Source: DASUPK01 sp963747425
GTDB lineage: Bacteria > Actinomycetota > Thermoleophilia > Solirubrobacterales > 70-9
Direction: 5' to 3'
DNA length: 64,000 nt
NCBI GenBank assembly: GCA_963747425.1
Contig: CAVVFJ010000014.1
Span: 248,001-312,000 of the forward strand
The translations under genes were made by a program, and so were the position numbers. Every line of letters begins with the position of its first letter. The first letter of the stretch is position 1. Shown one piece after another: positions 47,918-58,015 of the stretch. Under the pieces are notes generated by a model, which was given only the letters and a program-made list of their open reading frames with translations, was not told the origin of the DNA and searched no databases.

Positions 47918-50097
47918 CCGGCCTCTGAGGGCTCGGGCAGCGCCTGCTCGCCCGTGTCCTCGCTCAGCACCCGACCGCCGCCGGCGGCGGTCGAGGGCCA
48001 CCAGATCTTGTCGCCGATCAGCTCGACGGCCGCTGGGACCATGATCGTCCGGACGATGAACGTGTCGAGAATGATCCCCAGCGCGACCATGAAGCCGAGA
48101 TCGAAGGTGAAGGTGACCGGCAGGGTCATCAGGACCGAGAAGGTCCCGGCAAGGATGACCCCGGCGCTGGTGATCACCGGCCCGGTCGCCGCGATCGCGC
48201 GCAGCATGCCCTCCCGCGTGCCGTGCTTGCGGGCCTCCTCACGCACCCGGGCCATCAGGAAGATCGTGTAGTCGATCCCCAGCGCCACCAGGAAGATGAA
48301 CGCAAAGGTGGGAATCGAGGCGTCGAAACCGGCGTCACCGACGACGAAGCGGATGAAGAGGATCGAGATCCCCAAGGTGCAGGCGAAGGAGAGGACGACG
48401 CTCGCGAGCAGGACGAGCGGCGCGACGATCGCCTGGAGCAGGATGCCAAGGATGATCGCCATCACCAGCAGCGCCAGCGGCGCGATCAGCTTCAGGTCTC
48501 GCTCGGTCGCCTTGTTGTAGTCGTAGTTGATCGCGGTGCCGCCGCCGACCAGCGCGGTCACCCCGGGCTTCAGGTTCGCCACCGAGTCCCGCAGGTCGGG
48601 AACGAGGTCGAGCGCCGACACGTCGTTCGGGTCGCCCTTCAGGATCACGTCGACCACCTGAATCCGTTGGTCCACCGACTTCTGGTCGGTCGGCAGGACG
48701 GCCGCCACGCCATTCACCCGACGTAGCTTGCTTGCAGCCAGCTCGACGTCCTGCGGCGTGACGGGCCCGCCCTGCTGCTCCACCAGGACCGTCGTCGGCG
48801 ACAGCGTCCCCGCCGGGAAGTCCTCGCTCAGCACCTTGAAGCCGTTCACGCTCTCGACGGACTTCTTGAAGAAGGTCGTGCTCGAGTAGTCGACCTTGTA
48901 GGCGATCAGCCCCAGCGCGCCGAGCAGGAAGACGCCCGCGGTGACCGCCAGGGCCGGGCCCGGCCGGTGCAGGACCCGGTCCCCGAAGCGCCGCCAGAGG
49001 CCCGTATGGATGACCTCCGCATGCTCCGGGTCGTAGTCGACGATGCTCCGCCTTGGCCAGAAGCCCCGTCGGCCGAAGATCGTCAGGAGCGTCGGCAGGA
49101 GCGTCAGCCCCGCGAGCATGGAGCAGAACACGCCGATCGCCGCGACCGGGCCGAGCGACTTCGTGTTGCCCGACTCGGCGAGCGCGAGGACGAGCATGGC
49201 CATGGTGACGGTGAGGCCGCTGGCCAGGATGGCCGGGCCGGCCCGCCTGACGGCTCGCTGCATCGCGTCGTGCTTGTCCTCGAGGCGTCTGAGCTCCTCT
49301 CTGTATCTGGAGACCAATAAGAGGCAGTAGTCGGTCCCCACCCCGAACATCAGGACGACGATGATCCCGGTGCTGTTGGAGGAGACCGTGGCCCCCGACT
49401 TGGCGAAGAGGTAGATCAGGCCGGTCGCGAACTGATAGGCGAGGAAGACGACGATCAGCGGAGAGATCGCGACCAGCAGCGAGCGGTAGATCGCGCCGAG
49501 CAGGACGAGGACGAGGATGGTCGTCGCCAGCAGGAGCTTGGTGTCGATGTCGCTGAAGACGTCGTGGGCGTCGGTGTTGAAGCCGACGTCGCCGGTGACG
49601 TAGACGTTCAGGTCGCCGGTGTTGGAGTCCGTGATGTCTCGCATCGCCTTGCCCCACTCGAACTCGTGGTCGAAGTCCGTCGGGAACGTGTAGACGGCGT
49701 AGGCGACCTGGCGGTTCTGCGAGACGAGCTTCGAGGTGGGGCCGGCGAGCGCGGGGATCACGGGCGGCTGGCTCTTGACCAGCGGAATCCTGGCCGGCTC
49801 CGCCTCGATCCTCTGCGCGTCGGAGCGGATCTTCGCGAAGTCGGCCGGGGTCAGGCCGTTCTTGTTCTGGTAGACGACCAGCGCGAGCGCGGTCTCCTTG
49901 GCGGGGAACTGGTGGTCGAGCGTCCGGACCACCTCGGTCGACTCGGCATTCGACGGCAGGAACGACTCGGTGTCGTCGGTCGTGACGTCGGAGAGCTTCG
50001 AGCCGAGCGGCGACATCGCTGCGGCGGCGATGATCCAGACGACGACGATCACCCACTTGGTGCGTCGACCCGCGACTATCGATGCCAGACCTCTCAA
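47914..50097 (-). CDS. MMPL/RND-superfamily transporter (third of three)
   Basis: A 727-residue transporter: TM1 WVIVVVWIIAAAAMSPLG, the periplasmic ETALALVVYQNKNGLTPADF segment, VVLMFGVGTDYCLLLVSRYREE in the first half and FIFLVALGIDYTIFLMARVREE in the second (GxxxDY both). C-terminal tail AAGGGRVLSEDTGEQALPEP. TTG 50097 start with GGAGG close by. It is divergent from the sigma factor (132 bp between starts) and convergent with the 2TM gene. Paralogues at 21.6 and 35.8 kb are not near-identical, so not recent duplicates. Confidence 0.92.
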   Translation of the reverse strand: MRGLASIVAGRRTKWVIVVVWIIAAAAMSPLGSKLSDVTTDDTESFLPSNAESTEVVRTLDHQFPAKETALALVVYQNKNGLTPADFAKIRSDAQRIEAEPARIPLVKSQPPVIPALAGPTSKLVSQNRQVAYAVYTFPTDFDHEFEWGKAMRDITDSNTGDLNVYVTGDVGFNTDAHDVFSDIDTKLLLATTILVLVLLGAIYRSLLVAISPLIVVFLAYQFATGLIYLFAKSGATVSSNSTGIIVVLMFGVGTDYCLLLVSRYREELRRLEDKHDAMQRAVRRAGPAILASGLTVTMAMLVLALAESGNTKSLGPVAAIGVFCSMLAGLTLLPTLLTIFGRRGFWPRRSIVDYDPEHAEVIHTGLWRRFGDRVLHRPGPALAVTAGVFLLGALGLIAYKVDYSSTTFFKKSVESVNGFKVLSEDFPAGTLSPTTVLVEQQGGPVTPQDVELAASKLRRVNGVAAVLPTDQKSVDQRIQVVDVILKGDPNDVSALDLVPDLRDSVANLKPGVTALVGGGTAINYDYNKATERDLKLIAPLALLVMAIILGILLQAIVAPLVLLASVVLSFACTLGISILFIRFVVGDAGFDASIPTFAFIFLVALGIDYTIFLMARVREEARKHGTREGMLRAIAATGPVITSAGVILAGTFSVLMTLPVTFTFDLGFMVALGIILDTFIVRTIMVPAAVELIGDKIWWPSTAAGGGRVLSEDTGEQALPEPSEAG

Positions 50098-50229
50098 CGG
50101 ACCTCCATGTCGGCGACTTCCTTCCGGTCCGCGCCCCCCTTACCGGACACTGGCGGCAGCGTATCGAAGGCGGGTGACCGGCTCGGCGCGCCGGGGGTTC
50201 CGGTTTGGGACCCTGTGCAGAGGGCAACC

Positions 50230-51312
50230 ATGGCTGAGGAAATGAACCCAACCGCAGTGGAGCTCGACCCAGGCGTCGAGGAGCGAGTTGCCGGCCTGAT
50301 AGAGGCCGGCCGCCCGGCGGATTGCGTCGACCTATCGGAGGTTGATTCGTTGGTCCAGGAGATGAACCTCTCCGACGAAGAGGAGGAGCTCGTGCACGAG
50401 CGGATCGAGGCCGCAGGGCTCTCGATCGAGGACGACTGCGGCAAGCAGGCCGCGGAGCCCGCCGGCTACCGCAACGGCGAGCTTGCCGAGACCACCACGG
50501 ACGCGCTCCAGCTCTTCTTCAACGAGATGCGCCGCTACCCGCTGCTCACGAAGGAGGAGGAGATCGAGCTCGCCCAGGCCGTCGAGCGCGGCGACCTCGA
50601 GGCGAAGGAGAGGCTGATCAACTCGAACCTGCGGCTCGTCGTCTCGAACGCCCGCCGCTACATGCGCCAGGACCTGAACCTGCTCGACCTGATCCAGGAG
50701 GGCATCCTCGGCCTCATCCGCGCCTCCGAGAAGTTCGATTGGCGCAAGGGCTACAAGTTCTCGACCTACGCGACCTTCTGGATCCGGCAGGCGATCCAGC
50801 GCGCCCTCGAGTCCAAGGAGCGCACGATCCGCGTTCCCAACCAGGTGGCACAGCGCGAGCGTAAGGTGATGCGCATCGAGCGCGAGCTGGCGACCAAGCT
50901 CGGACGTGACCCCACCACCGAGGAGGTCGCCAAGGAGGCGGAGCTCGAGCCCGCGCAGGTCGAGGAGATCCGCGACCTGACCAGGGTCGTCACCAGCCTC
51001 GATCGCCCGGTCGGCGAAGAGGATGCCGCTTCGCTGGGCGAGTTCGTCCCAGACGAGCGCAGCGGGCCCTCCGAGGAGGTCGCGGTCAGCCTCCGCGACC
51101 AGACCCTGAGGCGCGCCGTCGAGGACCTGCCCGAGGACGAGCAGAAGGTGATCCGGATCCGGTACGGGATCAACGGCGACGAGCCCACCAACCTTCGCGA
51201 GGCATCTCGCCGGCTCGAGTTGAAGCAGAGCGAGGTCAAGGAACTGGAGGAGCGCGGCCTCAGCCGCCTCGCGCAGGCGCGCGAGGTCGAGGCGATGCGC
51301 GAGGCAGCCTGA
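50230..51312 (+). CDS. Sigma-70 family RNA polymerase sigma factor with divergent region 4.2
   Basis: A 360-residue sigma factor. Region 1.2 is ALQLFFNEMRRYPLLTKEEE; region 2 has INSNLRLVVSNARRYMRQDL, LLDLIQEGILGLIRASEKFD and GYKFSTYATFWIRQAIQRAL (core binding and -10 recognition), all well conserved; region 3 RKVMRIERELATKLGRDPTT. Region 4 is odd: instead of the usual Arg-rich recognition helix (RERIRQIE), it has ASRRLELKQSEVKELEERGL. The N-terminal 90 residues are acidic. ATG 50230 was preferred to the open frame upstream. Could be a housekeeping sigma or an alternative one; -35 recognition may differ. Confidence 0.88.
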   Translation: MAEEMNPTAVELDPGVEERVAGLIEAGRPADCVDLSEVDSLVQEMNLSDEEEELVHERIEAAGLSIEDDCGKQAAEPAGYRNGELAETTTDALQLFFNEMRRYPLLTKEEEIELAQAVERGDLEAKERLINSNLRLVVSNARRYMRQDLNLLDLIQEGILGLIRASEKFDWRKGYKFSTYATFWIRQAIQRALESKERTIRVPNQVAQRERKVMRIERELATKLGRDPTTEEVAKEAELEPAQVEEIRDLTRVVTSLDRPVGEEDAASLGEFVPDERSGPSEEVAVSLRDQTLRRAVEDLPEDEQKVIRIRYGINGDEPTNLREASRRLELKQSEVKELEERGLSRLAQAREVEAMREAA

Positions 51313-51313
51313 C

Positions 51314-52342
51314 CTAGGGCGCGAGCGCGGCCCGCAGGCCGAGGATCCGCGTCACCGACGTCCCGAACCCGCCTCGATCGAGCGATCCGTTGGTCAACCC
51401 CCGGGCCAGCGCCCGCTGGGCCTTGGCGGCGCTGCCCAGGTCGGTGAACAGGACGAGGTCCGTGCCGGCCCTCGCGGCGGCCACCGCGGTCTTCGCTGGT
51501 CCGCCGACCGCCCGAGCCGAGACCGAGCCGAGCGCATCGGTGATCGAGACGCCCTGGAAGCCGAGCCGGTCGCGCAGCTCCCCGGTGGCGATCGCGCGGG
51601 AGAGCGCCGCCGGCTTGCCCGACAGCGCGGGGTAGATCGCGGTGCTCAACATCACCATCGCGCCCCCGGCCTGCGCAAAGCCCACGTATGGCTGCTCGTC
51701 GACGGCCCGAAGCTTCGCGGCCGGCAGGCGGATCTTCTGCACGGCGTTGTCGGTGTTGATCCTGGCGGCGCCCAGGCCTGGGAAGTGCTTGGCGGTCGCG
51801 GCCACCCCGCCGGCCGCAAGGCCGCGAGCGAACCCGCCGCCGATCTCGGAAACGGCTCCGGCGGTCCGGGCGAAGGTGCGTCCCTCCTCCTGGATTGCGC
51901 GTCCCGGGCGACCGATGTCCAGGACCGGGGCGAGGTCGACGTTGACCCCCATCGAGTGCAGGCTCTCGCCGGTCGCTCGCCCGATCCGCTTGGCGAATGC
52001 GGCGCCCCGCGAGCCGATCGCCTGGGCCGAGGGCTTGGGTGGCCCGGGCAGGCGCCTGACCAGACCTCCCTCCTGGTCGACGGTGACCAGCAACGGCTGC
52101 GTCATCGCCGACGGACGAGGGATGGCCTGGAGCTCGGAGGTGAGACGCCTCACCGAGCCGCGACTGCCGACGTTCCCGTCGAACAGGATCACCCCAGAGA
52201 TCTGGCCCGCGGAGATCATCCGGCGCAGGGCCTTGGGCGGATGGTGCCCCGAGAAGCCCGTGATCACCCTGGCCCCGGCGAGCTGGTCGTCGGTGGGTGC
52301 GGCAGCGAGCGTCAGCGCGACTGCGGCGAGCGCGGCGAGCAC
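51314..52342 (-). CDS. GH3 family protein, NagZ-like, secreted
   Basis: A 342-residue GH3 N-domain protein with a signal-like start (VLAALAAVALTLAAAPTDDQ). DQEGGLVRRLPGPP, GVNVDLAPVLDIG and GVAATAKHFPGLGAARINTDNA are NagZ-like, and the nucleophile region is GVSITDALGSVSA. The acid/base loop of NagZ (GDTxxDSH) is changed to GAARINTDNA: the catalytic His is missing (Asn), so activity may be altered. GTG 52342 start, 27 bp from the divergent cupin gene. A cell-wall role is possible but weakened by the lost His. Confidence 0.8.
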   Translation of the reverse strand: MLAALAAVALTLAAAPTDDQLAGARVITGFSGHHPPKALRRMISAGQISGVILFDGNVGSRGSVRRLTSELQAIPRPSAMTQPLLVTVDQEGGLVRRLPGPPKPSAQAIGSRGAAFAKRIGRATGESLHSMGVNVDLAPVLDIGRPGRAIQEEGRTFARTAGAVSEIGGGFARGLAAGGVAATAKHFPGLGAARINTDNAVQKIRLPAAKLRAVDEQPYVGFAQAGGAMVMLSTAIYPALSGKPAALSRAIATGELRDRLGFQGVSITDALGSVSARAVGGPAKTAVAAARAGTDLVLFTDLGSAAKAQRALARGLTNGSLDRGGFGTSVTRILGLRAALAP

Positions 52343-52369
52343 AGCGGGAAGGTATAGGCTCGCGCGACG

Positions 52370-52753
52370 ATGGACTACACGATCAAGAACCTCCGCGAGT
52401 CCAAGGATGCAGCCGCCGAGGCCGGGCTGTCCGACTCCCTGGAGGCCCGCTTCGCACATGAGGACCTGGACTCCGAGAAGAGCGGCGTCTCCTACCAGGT
52501 GGTGAAGGCGGGACAGCGCCAGCCCTTCGCGCACAAGCACGGGGAGATGGAGGAGATCTACGTGGTCATCTCGGGAAGCGGCCGCGTGAAGCTCGACGAC
52601 GAGATCGAGGAGGTCGGCCCCCTCGACGCCGTTCGAATCGCTCCCGCCGTGATCCGCGCCTTCGAGGCGGGGGACGACGATCTCGTGCTGCTCGCCTTCA
52701 GCCCCCGGGCCGAGGGTGACGCGGAGATCGTCCAGGACTTCTCTTGGGACTAA
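52370..52753 (+). CDS. Cupin domain protein
   Basis: A 127-residue single-cupin protein. Motif 1: QPFAHKHGEMEEIYVVISGSGRVKL, cited here as FAHKHGEMEEIYVV and SGSGRVKLDDE; motif 2: DAVRIAPAVIRAFEAGDD, where the expected His is Val/Ala, so metal binding by motif 2 is doubtful while motif 1 keeps two His and Glu. The first 50 residues form an added helix-strand lead. It precedes bioB by 29 bp on the same strand, but no biotin link is known. Function unassigned. Confidence 0.8.
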   Translation: MDYTIKNLRESKDAAAEAGLSDSLEARFAHEDLDSEKSGVSYQVVKAGQRQPFAHKHGEMEEIYVVISGSGRVKLDDEIEEVGPLDAVRIAPAVIRAFEAGDDDLVLLAFSPRAEGDAEIVQDFSWD

Positions 52754-52782
52754 CCGTCCGGCCGCCTTCATAACTTTCGGGT

Positions 52783-53918
52783 GTGCCGCCCCTGATCAGC
52801 TTCGACGAGGCGCTCGAGCTCGGCGCCCTCAGCGACCACGACGAGATCGGGGCGCTCGTGGAGCGCGCCTGGGAGGTCCGCCAGGACCGCTTCGGGGACT
52901 CGACCGACATGTGCTCGCTGGTCAACGCCAAGTCGGGGGGCTGCGCCGAGGACTGCGGCTTCTGCGCCCAGTCTCGCTATGCCGAGGCGGACACGCCCAT
53001 GCACGCGATGATGGAGCCGGATCAGATCCTCGAGCACGCCAAGGCGGCCGAGGCGGCCGGCGCCCACCGCTTCTGCATGGTCACCCAGGGGCAGGGTCTC
53101 TCCAAGCGCGACTTCGCCAAGGTCCTGGAGGGGGCCCGGCTCGTCTCCGAGCAGACCAACCTGAAGCGCTGCGCCTCGATCGGCCACATGTCGGCCGAGC
53201 GCGCGCGGCAGCTCAAGGACGCGGGCATCCAGCGCGTCCACCACAACGTCGAGTCGTCGCGCTCGTACTACCCGGAGGTCTCGACCACCGTCCGCTACCA
53301 GGGAAGGATCAGGACGATCGACGCGGTCAAGGAGGCGGGCCTCGAGACCTGCGTCGGCGGCATCCTCAACCTGGGTGAGTCCCCCACGCAGCGCGTCGAG
53401 ATGGCGTTCGAGCTCTCCGAGCTCGAACCCGACTCGGTGCCGATCAACCTGCTCAACCCCCGGGTCGGGACGAAGTTCGGCGATCGCGAGTTGATGGACC
53501 CATGGGACGTCGTCAAGTGGGTGGCGATCTTCCGGCTGATCCTGCCCGACGCCCTGTTCCGCCTCTGCGGGGGACGGGTGGAGAACCTCCAGGACCTCGC
53601 GCCGCTCGCCGTCAAGGCCGGCCTGAACGGAGTGATGATGGGGAACTTCCTCACCACGCTCGGCGTCGAGCCGGCCGAGGACCGGGAGATGTTCGAGGAG
53701 CTCGGCCTCAACGTCGCGAGACAGCCCGACAACGGCGCCAACCCGAGGCCCGACAACCGCTCCGGCTGGCTCGAGGGCGAGACGCCCCCGACGCCGGTCG
53801 ACGAGCTGATCGACCGCCAGGCTGAGGCGAACTTCTGGGACCCCTCCACCCAGCTCCGGGTCGTCAAGAAGAAGGGCAAGATCCCCGCCTACCCCGAGCC
53901 GGCCGGCTGGGGCGACTA

Positions 53919-53919
<1 letters not shown>
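52783..53919 (+). CDS. bioB: Biotin synthase
   Basis: A 378-residue radical-SAM enzyme that inserts sulfur into dethiobiotin. The [4Fe-4S] site is GGCAEDCGFCAQSRYAEAD (CxxxCxxC). [2Fe-2S] ligands appear in FCMVTQ, RCASIGHM and a later Arg region; YYPEVSTTVRYQGR is the dethiobiotin pocket. The C-terminus carries an added tail of about 50 residues (PTPVDELIDRQ to YPEPAGWGD). GTG 52783 was chosen. Its TAG overlaps the bioF GTG by one base (TAGTG), so bioB and bioF are coupled; bioD follows. Confidence 0.96.
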
Positions 53920-55146
<1,227 letters not shown>

Positions 55147-55149
55147 TTG

Positions 55150-55875
55150 ATGCGCGGCCTGTTCGTCACCGGTACCGGGACGGAGGTCGGGAAGACCGTG
55201 GTGGCAGCCGCCATCGCCCACACCGCGCGGACGGCGGGCGAGCGAGTTTCCGTCTTCAAGCCCGCGGTCAGCGGCCTCGACGATCACCCGCTCGCCTCCG
55301 AGGTCTGGGAGAGCGCCTCGGATCTTCCGGATCACGCCCTGCTCCGCTTGGCGGCGGGATCGAGGCAGGGCGACGAGCAGGTGGCTCCGTATCGATACGG
55401 GCCACCCGTTTCCCCCCATCTCGCGGCCGAGCTCGCCGGCGAGCGGATCGATCCGGACCGGCTCCGGGGAGCGGCGCTCGCCGCGACCGAGGACACCGAC
55501 CTGCTGGTCTGCGAGGGAGTGGGCGGATTTCTGGTTCCGCTCACACCGGACTACCTGGTCCGAGACCTCGCCCGCGACCTGGCGCTGCCGGTGGTGATCG
55601 CCGCCTCACCCGGACTGGGGACGATCAATCACACGCTGCTGACGATCCAGGCAGTTCGAGAGGCGGGACTCGAGGCGGTCGCCGTCGTGATCACGCCGTG
55701 GCCTGCCGAGCCATCCCCGATGGAGCGGTCCAACCTGGAGACCATCGGCCGGCTCGCGTCCGTGGAGGTCGAGACGCTGCCGCACCTCGACCTCTCCAAC
55801 CCGACCACCTGGCCGGCGCTCCACATCACGGTCGGCGCGCCGAGGGCGGCGAGCAGCCTCCGCGAAGCCGCCTAG
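55150..55875 (+). CDS. bioD: Dethiobiotin synthetase
   Basis: A 241-residue P-loop enzyme that closes the ureido ring of dethiobiotin from diaminopelargonate, CO2 and ATP. The P-loop is VTGTGTEVGKT at residues 7-17, FKPAVSG follows, and VCEGVGGFLVPLT is the acidic/diaminopelargonate site; LPVVIAASPGLGTINHTLLT is the switch region. ATG 55150, 3 bp after the bioF stop; a TTG three bases earlier would add one residue. It converges with the MFS exporter gene by 4 bp. Confidence 0.95.
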   Translation: MRGLFVTGTGTEVGKTVVAAAIAHTARTAGERVSVFKPAVSGLDDHPLASEVWESASDLPDHALLRLAAGSRQGDEQVAPYRYGPPVSPHLAAELAGERIDPDRLRGAALAATEDTDLLVCEGVGGFLVPLTPDYLVRDLARDLALPVVIAASPGLGTINHTLLTIQAVREAGLEAVAVVITPWPAEPSPMERSNLETIGRLASVEVETLPHLDLSNPTTWPALHITVGAPRAASSLREAA

Positions 55876-57395
55876 CGGGCGCCGGCCGGGACGACGTCCT
55901 CGGCAACGGTCGCCTCAGGCACCGCGGGAGCGCTCTCCTCGGACGCCTCCTTCGCGTCGACCCGCTTGGCGCGGGCGCCGCGTAGCAACGTCAGCGAGAC
56001 GACCAGCCCGGCGACCACGACGAATGCCGCCAACAGCATCGCGCTGCTCAGCGCGTCCACGAAGGTCGCGCGCGCCTGCTCGGGCGCGCTTGCCAGCTGC
56101 CCCGGGTTGAAGCCGCTGCCGAGCTGGGCCTGGAAGATCGCTCCGGTCGCCGCGACGCCCACCGAGGCGCCGATCATGCGCGACATCTGCAGGACGCCGG
56201 ATGCGACGCCTGACTTCTGCACGCTCACCGCGTTCATCGCGGCGGTCGACATCGGCGACATCACCAGGGCGATCCCAAGTCCCATCAGGACGAAGGGAAC
56301 GATCAGCCCGGAGTAGGTGGTGGCGGTATCGATCCCGGCGAACATGAACATCGAGACGGCCAGCACGGCAAGCCCGGCGCTCATCGGAGTCGCGGGCCCA
56401 AGCCTGTCGGCGAGCCTGCCGGAGATCGGTGCGACGACGGCGATCACCACCGTGGTCGGCAGGAACCTGATCCCGGCCTCGAGCGCCCCGTAGCCGAGGA
56501 TGTCCTGCATGTAGATCGCCATGAAGAAGAAGGTGCCCATCATGGCGAAGGTGATGATGAAGGCGACCAGGTTGGAGCCGATGAACTGGCGCGTCTTGAA
56601 GAGCGCGAACTCGACCATCGGCGCCGAGACGCGGAGCTCGATCGCGACGAAGATCGCCAGGCCGATCACCCCTCCGGCCAGGAGCGAGAGGATCGAGGTG
56701 GAGGTCCAGCCCCAGCTGTTGCCCTCGATCAGGGCCAGCACGATCGCCGTCAGGCTGGCGGTCAGGGCGAACACACCTGGGTAGTCCACCCGCCGGTCGA
56801 TGGTCTCGTCGCGCGACTCGCGCACCGCGAAGATCGTGGCGGCGATGGCGCCGGCGGCGACGGGAAGGTTGATGAAGAAGATCGCGCGCCAGCTGACGTA
56901 CTCCGTCAGCGCGCCTCCGACCACGGGCCCGATCGAGAGAGCCAAGGCGGAGACGCCCGCCCAGATGCCGATCGCCCTACCGCGCTCGGCGGCCGGGAAC
57001 GTGTTGGTGATGATCGAGAGGGTCGCCGGCATCATCAGCGCGGCTCCGATGCCCTGAATCGCGCGGCTGCCGATCAGCATCGCCGGGTCCTGCGCGATCC
57101 CGGCCGTCGCGGAGGTGACCGCAAAGATGGTCACGCCGGCCATGAACATCAGCCTGCGGCCGAAGATGTCGCCGAGGCGGCCACCGGTGGCGATCAGAAC
57201 GGCGAAGGTCAGTGTGTAGCCGTTGATGACCCACTCCAGGGCGGAGATCTGCGCATGCAGGTCGCGCTGGATCGACGGCAGGGCGACGTTCACGACGGTG
57301 TTGTCGAGCATCACCATGAACAACGCGAAGCACATCGCGCCGAGCGTCCACCACTTGCGGTTGTCGTCCGTGATCAGGTGCCGGTAACGGGTCAT
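55872..57395 (-). CDS. MFS drug exporter, DHA2 (EmrB/QacA) family
   Basis: A 507-residue exporter with 14 predicted TM. MCFALFMVMLDNTVVNVALP at the start carries the family's LDxTVVNVALP motif, followed by WVINGYTLTFAVLIATGGRLGD (motif A), GIWAGVSALALSIGPVVGGALTEYVSWRAIFFINLP, cited in parts (motif C). A cytoplasmic acidic tail ends it. Upstream and overlapping by 4 bp is a MarR gene, a classic exporter-regulator pair. It sits between bioD and bioA; it probably exports a drug or metabolite, not necessarily biotin-related. Confidence 0.92.
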   Translation of the reverse strand: MTRYRHLITDDNRKWWTLGAMCFALFMVMLDNTVVNVALPSIQRDLHAQISALEWVINGYTLTFAVLIATGGRLGDIFGRRLMFMAGVTIFAVTSATAGIAQDPAMLIGSRAIQGIGAALMMPATLSIITNTFPAAERGRAIGIWAGVSALALSIGPVVGGALTEYVSWRAIFFINLPVAAGAIAATIFAVRESRDETIDRRVDYPGVFALTASLTAIVLALIEGNSWGWTSTSILSLLAGGVIGLAIFVAIELRVSAPMVEFALFKTRQFIGSNLVAFIITFAMMGTFFFMAIYMQDILGYGALEAGIRFLPTTVVIAVVAPISGRLADRLGPATPMSAGLAVLAVSMFMFAGIDTATTYSGLIVPFVLMGLGIALVMSPMSTAAMNAVSVQKSGVASGVLQMSRMIGASVGVAATGAIFQAQLGSGFNPGQLASAPEQARATFVDALSSAMLLAAFVVVAGLVVSLTLLRGARAKRVDAKEASEESAPAVPEATVAEDVVPAGAR

Positions 57396-57901
57396 CGGCT
57401 GACCCTCCTCTCGTTCGTCTCGTAGATCGCCGCAATCTCGGGGCGCTCCAGGAGCGCGTCGAGGGCCGCCTCAAGCTTTTTTCTCTCACCGGGCTCGAGC
57501 GAGCCGGTGAAGTCCTCGAGGGTCGCGAGGCGCGCCGAGATGATCCGGTCGGCCAGGCGGTGTCCCTTCGCGGTCAGCGTCAGCCGCCTCACGCGGCGGT
57601 CATTCTCATCCTCGATCCGAGTGGCGAGCTTCTTCCGCACCAGCCCATCGGCGGCGCGGCTCGCGGATGCGACGGAGATGCCGAGCTCGTCGGAGAGGGC
57701 GGTGACCGTGCGCTCGTCCTGGTCTGGCGTCACCAGCTCGACCAGCACCTTCATCTGGGCGAAGGTGAGGCCGCTCTCGTCGATCACCCGGAAAACCTCG
57801 TTGCCCCGCGGGCCCATGCAGCGAACGACCAGGGCGCTCAGCTTGAGGGCCAGGTCGTCTCGAGTGGTAGATGTCGTTCGGTTTCTTGTCGCTGCTTCCA
57901 C
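57392..57901 (-). CDS. MarR family transcriptional regulator (exporter-linked)
   Basis: A 169-residue winged-helix protein with LTFAQMKVLVELVTPDQDER, LSDELGISVASASRAADGLV (recognition helix) and the wing RIEDENDRRVRRLTLTAKG. GTG 57901 gives MEAATRNRTTSTTR; earlier in-frame codons run into bioA's leader. A perfect inverted repeat AGAAAAGGTT-N10-AACCTTTTCT starts 4 bp upstream of this GTG, a strong candidate for its own operator. It overlaps the DHA2 exporter gene by 4 bp. Likely represses the pair and perhaps bioA. Confidence 0.88.
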   Translation of the reverse strand: MEAATRNRTTSTTRDDLALKLSALVVRCMGPRGNEVFRVIDESGLTFAQMKVLVELVTPDQDERTVTALSDELGISVASASRAADGLVRKKLATRIEDENDRRVRRLTLTAKGHRLADRIISARLATLEDFTGSLEPGERKKLEAALDALLERPEIAAIYETNERRVSR

Positions 57902-57904
57902 TAA

Positions 57905-57934
57905 AGAAAAGGTTACACGCTTGCAACCTTTTCT
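57905..57934. promoter_or_regulatory. Perfect inverted repeat, candidate MarR operator
   Basis: AGAAAAGGTT (57905-57914), 10-bp centre, AACCTTTTCT (57925-57934). The two arms are exact complements over 10 bases. The repeat begins 4 bp upstream of the MarR GTG and 82 bp before the bioA ATG, in the divergent gap, and is AT-rich against the background. Confidence 0.7.
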
Positions 57935-58015
57935 CAACCGCAACGACCTGTGACATGGATCACACTGGATCCAGGCAGGTCCATCCGGTGGCGGAAATAT
58001 GTTGGCCAAGGACGA

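Noticed and set aside
48335..50251. 638-residue minus-strand frame in MMPL 3
   Set aside because: Shadow frame of the true MMPL, full of Arg/Pro/Ala.
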